Assembly (NCBI RefSeq): GCF_017916325.1 | Contig: NC_090161.1 | Span: 645,001-709,000, forward strand | Direction of reading: 5' to 3' | Origin: Leishmania martiniquensis | Lineage: Eukaryota > Euglenozoa > Kinetoplastea > Trypanosomatida > Trypanosomatidae | DNA: 64,000 bases | In this document: positions 28,102-38,365 of the stretch, in pieces | Layout: each line of letters begins with the position of its first letter | Position numbering within the stretch: the stretch's first letter is position 1 | Translations under genes and position numbers: made by a program | The notes under the pieces: generated by a model | What the model saw: the letters and a program-made list of their open reading frames with translations, nothing else | What the model was told of the DNA's origin: nothing | The model's database searches: none

Positions 28102-29618
28102 GGTAGACGCCAACGTGCGGGCACGCTGCACACGCGCGCGTCTGGCTTACTGCCGCCCTGCGTTTCCCTTCTGTCGCTCTCTCTTTTCTGTGCGGCAGCT
28201 TCGGCCCTCCTGTTTTCCCCCTGCCCAGCTCTTCTGGGGCGAGCACTGCGGGGCACTTAGCTGCTATCCACCCCATCGACTCCACTTCCTCCTCCTGCAC
28301 CCCGACACGCACAGGGGCACATATACACACGAACATGACCTACTCGTCCGCAACCTCACCGTTTTCTCTGTGGAGGTTGCCAGCGGGCATTCACGGACAT
28401 CTATTGCCCTCTCCTCTGCCACCCTTCTCACTCCCTGGCTGACTCACCCACGACGTTCGCAGCCGTTGAAGTCGTACCTCTCGCCTTTGCCTTCGTCGTT
28501 TCCACCTCTCTCTCCTCTTCTCTCCTCTCCCCCGCTGCAACTGCGCATGTGTGTGCGCGAGATGTGTGTGGCTCGTTGTAAATTTTTTCTTTGGCTCCTG
28601 CCATTGCGTGGTGTGCTTCTGCACTTGCCCGTGCACATGTCTCTCTCTATGTCTCTCGTGAAAGTTTCTCTTCGCTTGCCTTCGTCACACCGCTCCTGCC
28701 CCCCTCTCTGTCCGCTAAGTGGGAGCGCCAGCGGCCGTTCAAACGGCAGTGAAGTGACATGGACATGGACCGTGCTGTGGTGCTCTTCCCCTACCTGAGG
28801 TTCCGTGAACAACCACAGGGAAGCAGGCGAGGATATGGTTTAAAAAAGGCAACGGGCAACGACACACCGACACCGACACCCACCCACACACCTACACACA
28901 CAGACACGTGCGCACTAACCCTGGCGCAAGAGTACCCGAAACACCGCGCATAGCGCTTGGGGGCTGCGCCGTGGAGTGGGAGAACGGTGAAGCGTTCCGT
29001 TGCACGCATGCACCACCCTCAAAGCGGGCGCACGCGCACTGCTTTCCTTCTCCGCAAACTGGATGCACCCGGCGCCGCGCAGTCTCTTCCCGCGTGCCCG
29101 CTTCCCTCACTCGAGCTTTTGTTCGCGGAGTGTGTGCGTGTGCGTGTGTGTGCTCTCTCGCTGACTTCCTCCCGCTCTCTCGCTCGCTCTCTCCATCGCT
29201 TGCACGGCTTCTGTCTCCTTCGTCTTACCCTCTCCTCTTTGCCCCCTTTTTTGCGTGGCAGGAAGACGCGCACAAGCGCTCTGACTGAACGACGGCGAGC
29301 TGCTGCGGCGACCACATCGCCTCTTGGGTGGTGGTGGTGGCAGCAGCAGGTGTTTTTCTCTTACTTCATAGCTCTCTCTCTCTTGGCTTTGCCTTCTTTG
29401 TCTCTTCGGATTCATTCCTTGAGAGGTGTTGAGCGGGGTGGAAGTCGCGCCATTCAGTCTTTCCTGCTGACCTCACATGCCCCTCTCTTTCCGGCCGCCG
29501 TGACCGCACCGCCTTTTGGTCCTTCACAGATTTGTGGACGCCGGACGATGGGCGACGCCTTCAGTCGAAGAAGCTCCTGCTCTTCGCTTGGCTTTCCGGC
29601 CAAGTCACCGCGTGGCGT
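28102..29618. other. Intergenic region upstream of the hypothetical protein gene
   Basis: 1.5 kb without a supported gene. It contains CT tracts (28470-28540 and 29370-29400), an imperfect ACACC/CA repeat at 28860-28912 and a GGT run at 29328-29341. A pyrimidine-rich stretch ending CTTCACAG at 29529 is the best splice acceptor for the next gene. Confidence 0.55.
29480..29529 (+). promoter_or_regulatory. Candidate trans-splice acceptor for the 864-aa hypothetical protein
   Basis: Pyrimidine-rich sequence ending in CCTTCACAG, with the AG at 29528-29529, 89 bases before ATG 29619. An out-of-frame ATG at 29548 lies between the acceptor and the start codon. Confidence 0.4.
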
Positions 29619-32213
29619 ATGCTCCGCTGGACCGCTGGCACGAAGGCGCGGGCGGACCGAGCGTCACGTCAGCACGGGTACCCTGGCGGCTCAGCGCGTC
29701 TTCTCGCGTGCCGTTTTTTCCACCCTCGCCCAAGTGACGTAGCTAGCCCGCCCACCGCTCCTGGCACCGGTGCTACTGCTGCCGCTGCTTCACGAAGCTC
29801 GGCGTATGCGGACACTGCGCGGGACCTCAGTTCGCTGGCATTGACACCGTCAGCAGCAGTATTGGATGATGCTATCGCCGACACCGCCGTGGGGACTAGA
29901 AGCCCCGTCCTTGGGGCAGTGATAGGGAGAGCTGCGCCGGCAAGCGCGGAGTCTTTGTCGGCAGTGGTGCAAACTTCTTCTTCGGCAGTGACAGAGTGCG
30001 CTCCAAAGGTGATGGCAGAGGGGGACTGCGAGCGCCGCAACACCCTCAAAAGTGCGGCGGCAGACGGCTCTTCTTTATGTCGAGCACCTGCTCTGTGGGA
30101 CCACGGGAGTGCAGCACCTCCGTCACCGTCATCGCCGCTGCCGTCACCCCCTCTCGATGTCGTGGCTAATCGCTGCGGCGACCCATCAGAGCACCCGCCC
30201 AGCGCCTCATCGCCTTCCTGTTCCGAAGTAATACTGGCGAAGCATCAGCCACCACACCAGCCGTCACCACCGCTGCCGGGGAGGTCGACGTGCTCGCAAC
30301 AAACTGTGCAACCGCCTCTCCTGCCGTCTGAGTTGTATGCACCCTCGGCTGTCCATGTGAAAAGGCTTCTCGAGGCACTAGAGGCCAAGGCCGCGCCGCA
30401 AAGAGCGCGCAGGTGCGCGCTAGGGCGGCCCTCCCCGCAGCAGCGGGCGTGGAGGCAGCCGCGCAAGAGACTTCGAGCTGGCGGGGAGCTGCGCGACAGC
30501 TCATGTGACACTGATGCAGCGATGGGAAGCAGTGAGGAGGAAATGGCTGACACCTATGCAAAGGTACAGCAACAGCGTCAGCGGCAGCTCAGGGAGAAGC
30601 ACGCGGGAGGGGAGAGGAGGGGGCCGAACTGCAGCGTCGACGGCTTCGTGGAATCCATTGTACCTCATCGGCACCAGACTGCACAGCGCAGGGAGCAGCG
30701 GCAGCAGCGACGCTCCAGACTCAGCGCCGCCGAGCAGTCTGTGGATTGCATCGCGGTGCAGCTGCCGCTGCAGCGGGCAAAAGACGCGCCTGCGTCCGCG
30801 AAGGCACAGGCCACGGTGGTGTCCTCACCTCGTGCATATCCGAAAGCCCAGTCATCGTTGCCGGCCACTGCGGAGAAGCATCGCCATGCCGCGCTTGCGT
30901 GCGCGGACCGGCTAGAGGGACGCTTCGTGGAAGACGGTGCTCATTCGCTACCTGACGCCATGGCGATAGCGGTCGCCGCTGATACCTTCCACCGCGACCT
31001 GCCTGCCGATCCTCTTGCCGCAGGCCGTTCTCTGCGTGTGCCGGACACCTTTCGAGCCTTCCCTGCTGAGGGTGTGGACAGCGGCCGCGCCACGGAGGAG
31101 GAGCTGCTGCCGTGGCCCGCGTCACTCGCCAATAGGACTGCCAGGCTCCCCATGGAGCGTGTCCAGCCAGATGCCGTCTCTGTCTTCGAGGACCAGCCGC
31201 TGAGTTGGTGCGAGCAACAAGAGGTTCAGGCGGAGCAGCACCTGTTTGGTGCGTATGCGAGCGCCGCCAGCGGTGAGGATCGAGTGGAAACAGACGATCC
31301 ACGCGGAGTTGGGGTTGACTCGCTACTGCAGCCAGACTGGAGCGTCGCAGAACCCGCATCATTCGCAGCTATGCCCGCACGAGACGGCGAGGCAAATCTT
31401 TGGCTTCCAAAGGCCGAGCCCCTTTCGTTTGCCCCGTGGCGGCAGCTTGGCTCTACATGCGGTGCCCACGGTGACGCATATGGCGTGCGAGGTGATCGAG
31501 TGATGGCGCCCGGTGGAGACCTGGCCCTTGACCTTGGGGGGACACGGGCAGATTTCTATGGCGGCAGCCCACAGGAAGTGAGCTGGTGGTTGCCGCCAGT
31601 CGATAACGGTTGTGCCGCCTCGAAAGATGGGACTGTGTGGCAACAGCATCGCCAGCCTGTTGGTCGACGCTCTCCGTCGCCGACGCGATCAAGCCACATT
31701 AGCACTATGCTGGGGTACCGCGGCATCAGCGCAGCGACTCCGCCTATTTATGCACTGTTTAGCTCAGGAGTGCCTCGTGAGTCACCGACGGCGCCTGCGT
31801 TCCCGTGGGTGCTCGCTGACGACGGGGAGGGCGGCGAGGGGCTCAGTGGAGGGGGCAGAGACGGTGAGCGCATCTTCTTTGGGAGAGTGTCGTCTCCGCT
31901 GATGCCGCGCTACTCCCACGGAGGTCCTCTGGGTAGTTCATGCGGCCGTTACGGTGGAGACGGCGGAATCGGTGCCTTCTTGCCGGCACAGGTGCTGCCG
32001 CCGTGCGTTGGCGTGCCGTTTTTGAGTGCCGAGAGCGTCTCGGGCAACACCACCGCCGCTGCTGCTGCTCCCGCATCATGCCATCTGGGCCGAGCAGTGC
32101 GGCAACGCCTAGGCCATCGAGACGGCGCGCGAGCACCGCGGGCACTGAACGGCACGACAGAGCGCTGCCGCCGCTTCTGGGAGCGGTGCCGACAGTCGAT
32201 GCCTAGCTTGTGA
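29619..32213 (+). CDS. Hypothetical protein, 864 aa, mostly disordered
   Basis: No family recognised. The first in-frame ATG is at 29619 (the frame is open upstream only through a TTG at 29532). The N-terminus MLRWTAGTKARADRASRQ is basic and lacks acidic residues for some length, which could be a mitochondrial import signal, but this is weak. Residues about 60-270 are Ser/Pro/Ala-rich. A basic, helical stretch follows (KRLLEALEAKAAPQRARR, then TYAKVQQQRQRQLREKHAGG and RREQRQQRRSRLSAAEQ). The second half is mixed, with several Trp-containing motifs (LSWCEQQEVQAEQHL, SWWLPPVDNG, AFPWVLADDGEGGEG) and a basic end (TTERCRRFWERCRQSM). Codon use is consistent over the full length, so it is probably a real gene. 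The next in-frame ATG, at 30012, is an alternative start. Confidence 0.75.
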   Translation: MLRWTAGTKARADRASRQHGYPGGSARLLACRFFHPRPSDVASPPTAPGTGATAAAASRSSAYADTARDLSSLALTPSAAVLDDAIADTAVGTRSPVLGAVIGRAAPASAESLSAVVQTSSSAVTECAPKVMAEGDCERRNTLKSAAADGSSLCRAPALWDHGSAAPPSPSSPLPSPPLDVVANRCGDPSEHPPSASSPSCSEVILAKHQPPHQPSPPLPGRSTCSQQTVQPPLLPSELYAPSAVHVKRLLEALEAKAAPQRARRCALGRPSPQQRAWRQPRKRLRAGGELRDSSCDTDAAMGSSEEEMADTYAKVQQQRQRQLREKHAGGERRGPNCSVDGFVESIVPHRHQTAQRREQRQQRRSRLSAAEQSVDCIAVQLPLQRAKDAPASAKAQATVVSSPRAYPKAQSSLPATAEKHRHAALACADRLEGRFVEDGAHSLPDAMAIAVAADTFHRDLPADPLAAGRSLRVPDTFRAFPAEGVDSGRATEEELLPWPASLANRTARLPMERVQPDAVSVFEDQPLSWCEQQEVQAEQHLFGAYASAASGEDRVETDDPRGVGVDSLLQPDWSVAEPASFAAMPARDGEANLWLPKAEPLSFAPWRQLGSTCGAHGDAYGVRGDRVMAPGGDLALDLGGTRADFYGGSPQEVSWWLPPVDNGCAASKDGTVWQQHRQPVGRRSPSPTRSSHISTMLGYRGISAATPPIYALFSSGVPRESPTAPAFPWVLADDGEGGEGLSGGGRDGERIFFGRVSSPLMPRYSHGGPLGSSCGRYGGDGGIGAFLPAQVLPPCVGVPFLSAESVSGNTTAAAAAPASCHLGRAVRQRLGHRDGARAPRALNGTTERCRRFWERCRQSMPSL

Positions 32214-32477
32214 AGCAGGTTACTGTAATAGCGAGCGCGTAGGATAACTCAGAGTAACTGGGAGGGGGTGGGTGGGTGACGGAGGCGAGGACGGGAGGAG
32301 GGGAGTGTGTGTGTATGTGTGACGCCCTGCGGGCCACAGCGAATACGAAAGGCGGGGGGGTTGTTTAGGGATCCGGGAGGCAGCACAGTCTACAGAGGGG
32401 GGGCGGTGCTGCCCTGCGCTGTTGGCTCTCCCCTGCATTCGCCCTATCTTTCCCAGCCACCTCCCTCTCTCCGTCCA

Positions 32478-32500
32478 ACACACACACACACACACACACA
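32478..32500. repeat. CA microsatellite
   Basis: About eleven uninterrupted CA dinucleotides. Such tracts are common in trypanosomatid intergenic sequence and are likely length-polymorphic. Confidence 0.85.
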
Positions 32501-33789
32501 GGCGTCTCTCTCGCGCCGCTCCCTTCTCCTCCCCCTCCCCCTCCACAACGGGCTGCTTCTTCACGGTCTGGGGCATGTTCGTCCCGTCCCTCTTCCTCTG
32601 CCCCTCTGTGGCCACTCTACAAAAATCGTTTTCTTCGCTTCATTACGCTGCTATTTAATTGTGTCTCACGCTTCCATGTCGCTCTCCCTCTGCCGCTTTC
32701 GGGCACCTCACCTCCCCACCTCTCCGTTGGCCTCCGCCTCTCGCGCTCGCACGCACGGTTGACCGCTCTTGCGCACACGGGGAAGGGCGGGAAGCTGAAC
32801 GGCCGCCAACGCGCAAACAAACGGGCAATGCCTACTCGAAGACTGTGAAACGCAGATCTTCCTGACGGGACACCTTTCTTCTAATGGTGTGGACCTATCC
32901 GCATGCACGCCCGCATCGAGTGCAGATCGAGGCCCTCTTTTTCCTCTGATGTCGACGACACCGTTGCCCTCTCCCTCTTTGTTGGAAGGGGAGGGGTGGG
33001 GGCTCTGCTTCTATTCCCCCCTCCCCCTCCCCCCAAACAGCGTGGGCGTGTGCGCGCACACGTGCGCTTCTCGAATCGACCTCCTCCTCTCCCCTTCCTC
33101 TCATCATTCCCACAGAGACACACACCCACATATGCATACACGTACGCACGAACGCACTTACATAGACGCACAGGGTAGTAGAAAGACAGGCGCACATACC
33201 CACAAGACGAGCATCGAGGAAGCGACGACGCATCGTGTGAATGCTTGTGCGCGTCTCGTGCGGAAGGGAGTCGCAACTTGAGGGGTGGGGGCACGGAGGG
33301 AGAACAAAAGTGGGCGACCGAATAGAGAGGGGGCTCACAGAAGAAGCCAAAGAGCTGCTGATACCGCATAAAACCGTCGCCTCCCTCTCTCCCGCCCTCA
33401 CCTCCCCCCCACACAGACACACAAACACCCGCACAGTCAGCGACGTAGACAATCGCAGGCCGCGTCGAGCGTGCGCAACTGGCTCTTAACATCTTTTTCA
33501 CCCTTCCGTTGTGTAGGGACGGTGCCACTGTCACTCGTCTGGGTGTTACACAGGGCCGTGCCCCGCCTTGCAGAGTCCCATTTCGGCGTCCATCGCACCC
33601 CCCTCAGGAAGGTCATCACCTCTCTGTTCAGCAACGTGAGCAGCTGAGTTACTCTTTTCGCTCAGTGCTAAAGGGGTTCTGCGGCTGTGCCACCAGCCGT
33701 TTACCCCTTTCACCCCTGAGCTCTCTGCTGTCCTTTTTGTGCCGCCATTGCTGCCACGGTGCTCTCACCCCTCTCCCCCGCGCCATTGG

Positions 33790-33839
33790 CGGATCTTTGC
33801 GCTTTTCCTTCACTCGACCCTTACGTCATCGCCCGATAG
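33790..33839 (+). promoter_or_regulatory. Candidate trans-splice acceptor for the DOT1-like gene
   Basis: A pyrimidine-rich stretch (gcgcttttccttcactcgac and following) ends in GATAG, with the AG at 33838-33839, 122 bases before ATG 33962. The site is inferred. Confidence 0.4.
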
Positions 33840-33961
33840 CGTCACATCGGCTGCTGTCCTAGTCGGTGTCACTCAGCATCGTCGCTGCCACCTTTCCCAC
33901 GCGCGTGCTCGTGCAGAGGCGCACACAAGTGTGCAGACGGACTCCCACGCGGCTGCCCGAC

Positions 33962-36820
33962 ATGGATGTATGGTTTGAGTATGCACTCGCCATCAGTGAG
34001 CTCATCTACAGCAGGAAGCTGCACGAGTATGAAGGCGTGTGCGCGTCGTTGATGCGGAAGGCGGCCATGGCGGCTGAGGACAGTGAGACGAACGAGGCGA
34101 GGATGTCGAGTGCAAAGGAGGACCGTAAGCAGAGTGGCGTCGAGACTACCGTCGCCTTTACTGCATCGTGGGCGGCGCCCGAGCAACCGACGGCGCTGAT
34201 GGGCTCTTCTGGTGGCCGCCCTCTCACTTCCGTTGATGATGGTGGCCTCGATGTCTCCGCGCCACCATCAGGGCCCGTCGCTTCGGTCTCTTGTCATGGT
34301 ACCGCCGCCGGCTCTGGCAACAGTGCAGCCAGCGATCCGTGCACAGCATCAAGCGCGGCGACGTCGCCGAACACAGCTCGCCTCACCCATGGCTGCAAGG
34401 CCGATCAAGCTGCGATGCTGAGGCCATCCTCGTTGGCATCCGAGCACGCGCCTGCTCCCCCTGGAGACGCTGAGTATCGTGGACTGGATGGTGCCGCTAA
34501 CTCTGCCTTGCTGTCCGCGAAGGCTGTTGGGGCGTTGCTGCACGCGATGCAGCTGCCGAAGTCGATGCGCATGGCGACGTCGCGCAGTCAGCAGATCGAC
34601 GAAATTCAAGCAGAGGCGGACGTCGTTTTCCAAGGGCTGGAGGATGTCTTCGTGCTTCAGGCAGGAGATGCCGCCGCAGCTGCCGTTTCGGCCGAAGCAT
34701 GCGTGGAAGGTTGTGCCACGTCGGGAGCTTCCCCGCCGCTCCCATGCCCCACGCCGACTCGCTTTGAGCGCTCTGACGAGGAGGAGCGCAGCGTCACATC
34801 GACTCAATCGAGGCCTCTGACAGCGACACCAACCGCCTCCGTTGCCAATGGCGGCGAGCGCCACCTCCTGTACGGTGAGCTAACCTCCGTCGGCGTACGA
34901 GAGCTGCAGGCTATCAGCATAGCGTGCAGCTGCGTGATGCGCGCGGAGCACAGGCGCTCGCGCGCGTGCAATAACGGACCTGACGAGAGCGACTTCCCCA
35001 ACCACCCCTCGGCTCGCTCAGCGAGCTTCCTCGGCGCCTTTTCAGCGCCAGCGCCGAGTCCCTCGCTGTCGGTGCCCTGCAGCGGGAGCAGTGCATCATT
35101 GCACACGGGGGACTGCTGTCGCGGGCACGGTCACACTTCTCAAGGCGCTGTCATCGTCGCGGTTGACGTGGGCAGCGGCAATGGACGCCTGCTCTTTGAG
35201 TGGGCCCGGTTGGCGGCAGCAGCTTGCCGTTGCCAGCACATCTTGCCACCGCGGAGACACGCAGGCGAGGGCGCCATGTTTGCCGGCGCAGCACGCGCAC
35301 CTCCTCCGCTACACCCCACAGACAGCGCCTCGAAGGGAGCCCTGGCAGCGACGAGGAGCGCAACAGATGAGCGCAGTCGCAATCTTATCTCAGCGGCCTA
35401 CGCACCGCTGGGAATCGCGAGCCGTGCGACGACGTGGCTTGGGTGGCTCGGCGTCGGCATTGAGCTGGTGCCGTCTCGCATGCGCATTGCTAGAGAAGCG
35501 CTGGCGCCGCACTATCTGAACCTGAGGAAGACCTTGCCGGCTCCCACAGCAGGAGGCGGCGTCTCGTCCATCGTGACCCATCTGCGCCTGTGCCTGCCAG
35601 AGGCCAACGCGTTCACAGGCTCTTCTGCATCGCGCAGCTCCTCCGCCTCACTGAAGGCGGTGGCGGCCCGCTGTACCACTGCCCCTCCATCGGCTGCCGC
35701 GGGAGCGGGGGGTCGGACGCCGCAGCCGTCTGCGCGTGTGCTGCTCTATGAAGGCGATGCCTTGGCTCCCGGGGTGCTATCGAACGCGACCCTGTGCCGG
35801 TTTCCCAACCTCGACCACAGCGATGGGCCCGTGCCGCTGCGTGAGCTCCACGCCGCGCACGGCACCGGTAGCAGGGAGCACAGCTGGGGGGTGGGCAGTA
35901 CCTCCTGCCCAGGCGCCGCGAGGTCGACAACCAATGCGCGAACCACGGAGGCATCGACAAGCAAGACATGCCATCTCAGCACCGCTTTCGCAGGCGCGTA
36001 CGGGCGCTTGGGCGTCCAGGCATCGACCAGCATGCCTTCAGCCTCCGTCAAGGAGGCGGGCAGTGGCTGTTCCGCCCGCGAGAGAGCGGCGGAGCAAGAC
36101 TACTACCCCCTGTGCCGCGTGGAGGGCGGGCCCTCGCTAACCGGGCAGGAGGACCCGCACGTAGTCGTGTTCTGCTGCGGCCTGGGCTTTGATGAGGCGC
36201 AGGTGCGACAACTCTGCCAGCGACTGGAGGAAATGCTGTTGGGCCGTCTTGACACCACAGGTGCGACGCCGCTGCTCTCCGTCAGGGGCGACCCGGCTGC
36301 TAACCAGCAGTTCAGCGAGGATGTGGAGGCCGCGGGGTCGGTAGCCAGCTGCACCTTGCCGCCTCTCCCCTCACCTGGGAAAGCCGAGGAGGGGGGCGTC
36401 GAGGCTCGGCTGGAGATGCAGCTATCGACACCGACTCCAGCCGATCCGACCACCGGCAGCGCAACAACCAGAGCCGCTGGCTTATCCTCGCACCGCCACT
36501 GGAAGAGCGTGACCTGTGTGTTGCTGCTGCGTCCAATGGATGTACTGCATCCAACGTTTCCGCTCTTTCGCTGTGCCCGCCGCCTTTTCGATACGCTCCA
36601 CCAGCCGATCTTAGCAGAGGATACAGCGCTGCTGCTCTCCACCGGGTGCCGCCCGGACGGCAACGCAGTGCCGTTCAGCATGCGTGCAGCTCCAACATGG
36701 GCGCCCCAGCCTGGGTCATTAACCGCGCATGACATCGTCGACAGCGATGTTTGGAGGACCGCGCTCGAGACAACGTGGATGAGCGCAGCGCCAGCGTGGG
36801 TGGTGCGCTTCTGCTTCTAG
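33962..36820 (+). CDS. DOT1-like class I SAM-dependent methyltransferase
   Basis: 952 residues from the first ATG at 33962 (MDVWFEYALAISELIYSRKL). Sequence upstream in frame has only a GTG. A methyltransferase core is spread through low-complexity inserts. LLYGELTSVGVRELQAI (about 303-318) resembles the YGE-x-x-x-x-x-V segment of DOT1. VAVDVGSGNGRLLFEWARL (D402) is motif I, binding S-adenosylmethionine. WLGVGIELVPSRMRIAREAL (E501) is the second strand with its acidic ribose-binding residue. VLLYEGDAL is motif II. VVVFCCGLGFDEAQVRQLCQRL (about 734) sits where DOT1 has its N-N-F-A-F segment, and VTCVLLLRP is the next strand. DOT1 enzymes methylate the histone H3 lysine equivalent to K79 (K76 in trypanosomes). 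Known trypanosome DOT1A/DOT1B are under 300 residues, so this is a divergent, enlarged relative or another methyltransferase sharing the DOT1 topology. The substrate is not predictable from sequence. Confidence 0.62.
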   Translation: MDVWFEYALAISELIYSRKLHEYEGVCASLMRKAAMAAEDSETNEARMSSAKEDRKQSGVETTVAFTASWAAPEQPTALMGSSGGRPLTSVDDGGLDVSAPPSGPVASVSCHGTAAGSGNSAASDPCTASSAATSPNTARLTHGCKADQAAMLRPSSLASEHAPAPPGDAEYRGLDGAANSALLSAKAVGALLHAMQLPKSMRMATSRSQQIDEIQAEADVVFQGLEDVFVLQAGDAAAAAVSAEACVEGCATSGASPPLPCPTPTRFERSDEEERSVTSTQSRPLTATPTASVANGGERHLLYGELTSVGVRELQAISIACSCVMRAEHRRSRACNNGPDESDFPNHPSARSASFLGAFSAPAPSPSLSVPCSGSSASLHTGDCCRGHGHTSQGAVIVAVDVGSGNGRLLFEWARLAAAACRCQHILPPRRHAGEGAMFAGAARAPPPLHPTDSASKGALAATRSATDERSRNLISAAYAPLGIASRATTWLGWLGVGIELVPSRMRIAREALAPHYLNLRKTLPAPTAGGGVSSIVTHLRLCLPEANAFTGSSASRSSSASLKAVAARCTTAPPSAAAGAGGRTPQPSARVLLYEGDALAPGVLSNATLCRFPNLDHSDGPVPLRELHAAHGTGSREHSWGVGSTSCPGAARSTTNARTTEASTSKTCHLSTAFAGAYGRLGVQASTSMPSASVKEAGSGCSARERAAEQDYYPLCRVEGGPSLTGQEDPHVVVFCCGLGFDEAQVRQLCQRLEEMLLGRLDTTGATPLLSVRGDPAANQQFSEDVEAAGSVASCTLPPLPSPGKAEEGGVEARLEMQLSTPTPADPTTGSATTRAAGLSSHRHWKSVTCVLLLRPMDVLHPTFPLFRCARRLFDTLHQPILAEDTALLLSTGCRPDGNAVPFSMRAAPTWAPQPGSLTAHDIVDSDVWRTALETTWMSAAPAWVVRFCF

Positions 36821-36847
36821 CGCCTTCTCGCATGGGTATAGGGCGCT

Positions 36848-37447
36848 ACCGTGATGTGTCTTCCCTCTCTTCGCTACTCCCCCCACCACACCCGCTGTTG
36901 ACGGTGGTGGTGGCGGTGGGGACGTCTCAGGCCGTCGTAGGAGGTTCCGCTAGCCGACTCGGTGTAGGGAAGCCGAGCAGCCCGGAGTCGCTGCCAGGTG
37001 CGGCGTCGCCTGGAGCGGTGCTGCGACGGAGTGACTTGCGGCAGCGAGCAAATCTGTAGCGGCCACACACTTGGGCAGAGCGCGGGCGCGACTCGAGCGT
37101 ACCCCACCCGGGCCGCGGTGCCGACCGGGGTCGGTGTGGGGCCTGGGCCGCTGTGATGGGGTCGGCACCGCGTGGCGACCGGCATGAGGGGCTTGGCTGC
37201 GAGGCGACGAGCGGAGCGGGTGTGCAGAGGTGGAGGTCGAGTCAGGGGCCGTGCTCCGATGGGGCTGGTCGGCGCATCGCTGCACCGCGTGTGTCTGCCG
37301 GTGCTTTGGACCAGGAGGCGCTTTGGGCTCGGATGACAGGGCCGGGGGCCGAGTGGTGTTGACCTCACGTGGTGTGTCTGTGTGTGTGTGTGCGGAAGGG
37401 GGGAGGGTGGCGGGAGGCAGTGGACACGTTGCGCGCAGGCGAAGGGA
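36848..37447 (+). mobile_element. SIDER2-like retroposon, copy B
   Basis: About 600 bases shared nearly base for base with copies at 43324 and 58864. It runs from the CCACCACACCCGCTGTTGACG block through the GTCGGCACCGCG core to a GT run and GCGGAAGGGGGGAGGGTGG tail, then about 35 more bases shared only with the 43324 copy. It begins 28 bases after the stop codon of the DOT1-like gene, so it lies in that gene's 3'UTR. In Leishmania, SIDER2 elements in 3'UTRs are associated with mRNA destabilisation. The subtype assignment is from recollection. It encodes no protein. Confidence 0.65.
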
Positions 37448-38280
37448 AGACAGTGTTGAAACTTTCTTTGTTCCTCGCCCAATTTTTGCGTTTTTTGAAT
37501 CTGTACGAGTTCGCCTCTTCCACTCTGCCGTTCTGTCGGTGATGCGGCGCATGGGCCCCGATGAGCGCGCGTGGGCTTCGAGCCGACTGCCCCCCCTGCT
37601 CTCTCCTCTTTCCTATCCGCTGCTGCCCCAGCTTTCTGCCTCTATCCACTCCACGAGCACGACGACACTCGTGCTTGACCCTTGCGATCCCAACGTCTTG
37701 CACGGACCTTCCAAGCGGAGCGTATTTTGTTGCCGAACAGATCATATATATATGTAAATGAAACGGAGCTGCACAAGCAGACGTTGCTGAAGAGGCGGGG
37801 CAAGACATCAGTGATTGTCACGCAGCGGTGGCCACCACTCGCCAAGGGGTGCGCGATGCGCGTTTGTCTTTCTGTGTGTGGGAGGGTGGGGGAAGTGTGA
37901 AGTACGCCATGTACACCTCTTAACACGAGCAGACACGCTCATGCGCAGGAAGGGTGTGCGTTGTGCGGCGAGACCAAGCGCACAGGGCAGCCCGGCTACA
38001 CACCACATGGTCGGCGTGCACGCCGAACTTCCGCTTCATGTGTGTCTTCTCGCACCCTTCCGCATGGGCGACGTCCCACGTGTTGTCGATGCTGCACATG
38101 CGTCGAGCGTGTCTATGTGGGAGCTTCTTTCGTCTACCTCTCCATCTTTGGCCCCCTCTCTCCTTAGCCAGCTACACACTCCTAGCGTCCTCGCCGCACA
38201 AACGTACACGAACTCGCGCGCCGCCTGTCGGCTCTCGAGGAGGACTCAGGTAGGGAGAGGCGAACGCATCGACCGCGTGT

Positions 38281-38295
38281 CTTTTTTTTTTTCAG
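38281..38295 (+). promoter_or_regulatory. Trans-splice acceptor for the ELMO-domain gene
   Basis: An uninterrupted run of eleven T residues followed by CAG, with the AG at 38294-38295, 70 bases before ATG 38366. It is one of the clearest polypyrimidine-AG sites in the window. Confidence 0.65.
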
Positions 38296-38365
38296 CGCCC
38301 TCTCCCTTCGCTAACGCTACGGCGCTTTGCACCTGCGCACGGCATTGCACCGCCCTTCCGCGAGA

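Larger units (their letters stand above)
32214..33961. other. Intergenic region, hypothetical to DOT1-like gene
   Basis: 1.7 kb without a supported gene. A CA dinucleotide repeat lies at about 32478-32500 and many C/T tracts are spread through 32400-33120. The best splice acceptor for the next gene is at 33838-33839. Confidence 0.6.
36821..38365. other. Intergenic region with SIDER-like element, DOT1-like to ELMO gene
   Basis: 1.5 kb. The first 600 bases after the DOT1-like stop are almost entirely a SIDER-like retroposon. The remainder is UTR-like, with a TA run at 37743-37754 and a T-run splice acceptor just before the ELMO-domain gene. Confidence 0.65.

Noticed and set aside
32881..33534. 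217-codon antisense frame between the hypothetical and DOT1-like genes
   Set aside because: Low-complexity Arg/Gly/Pro/Cys from the complement of C/T tracts, on the strand with no other genes.
36874..37482. 202-codon antisense frame through SIDER copy B (also in copies C and D)
   Set aside because: The frame recurs only because the retroposon copies are nearly identical. The protein is Arg/Pro/His-rich without domain features, lies antisense to transcription, and SIDERs are non-coding.
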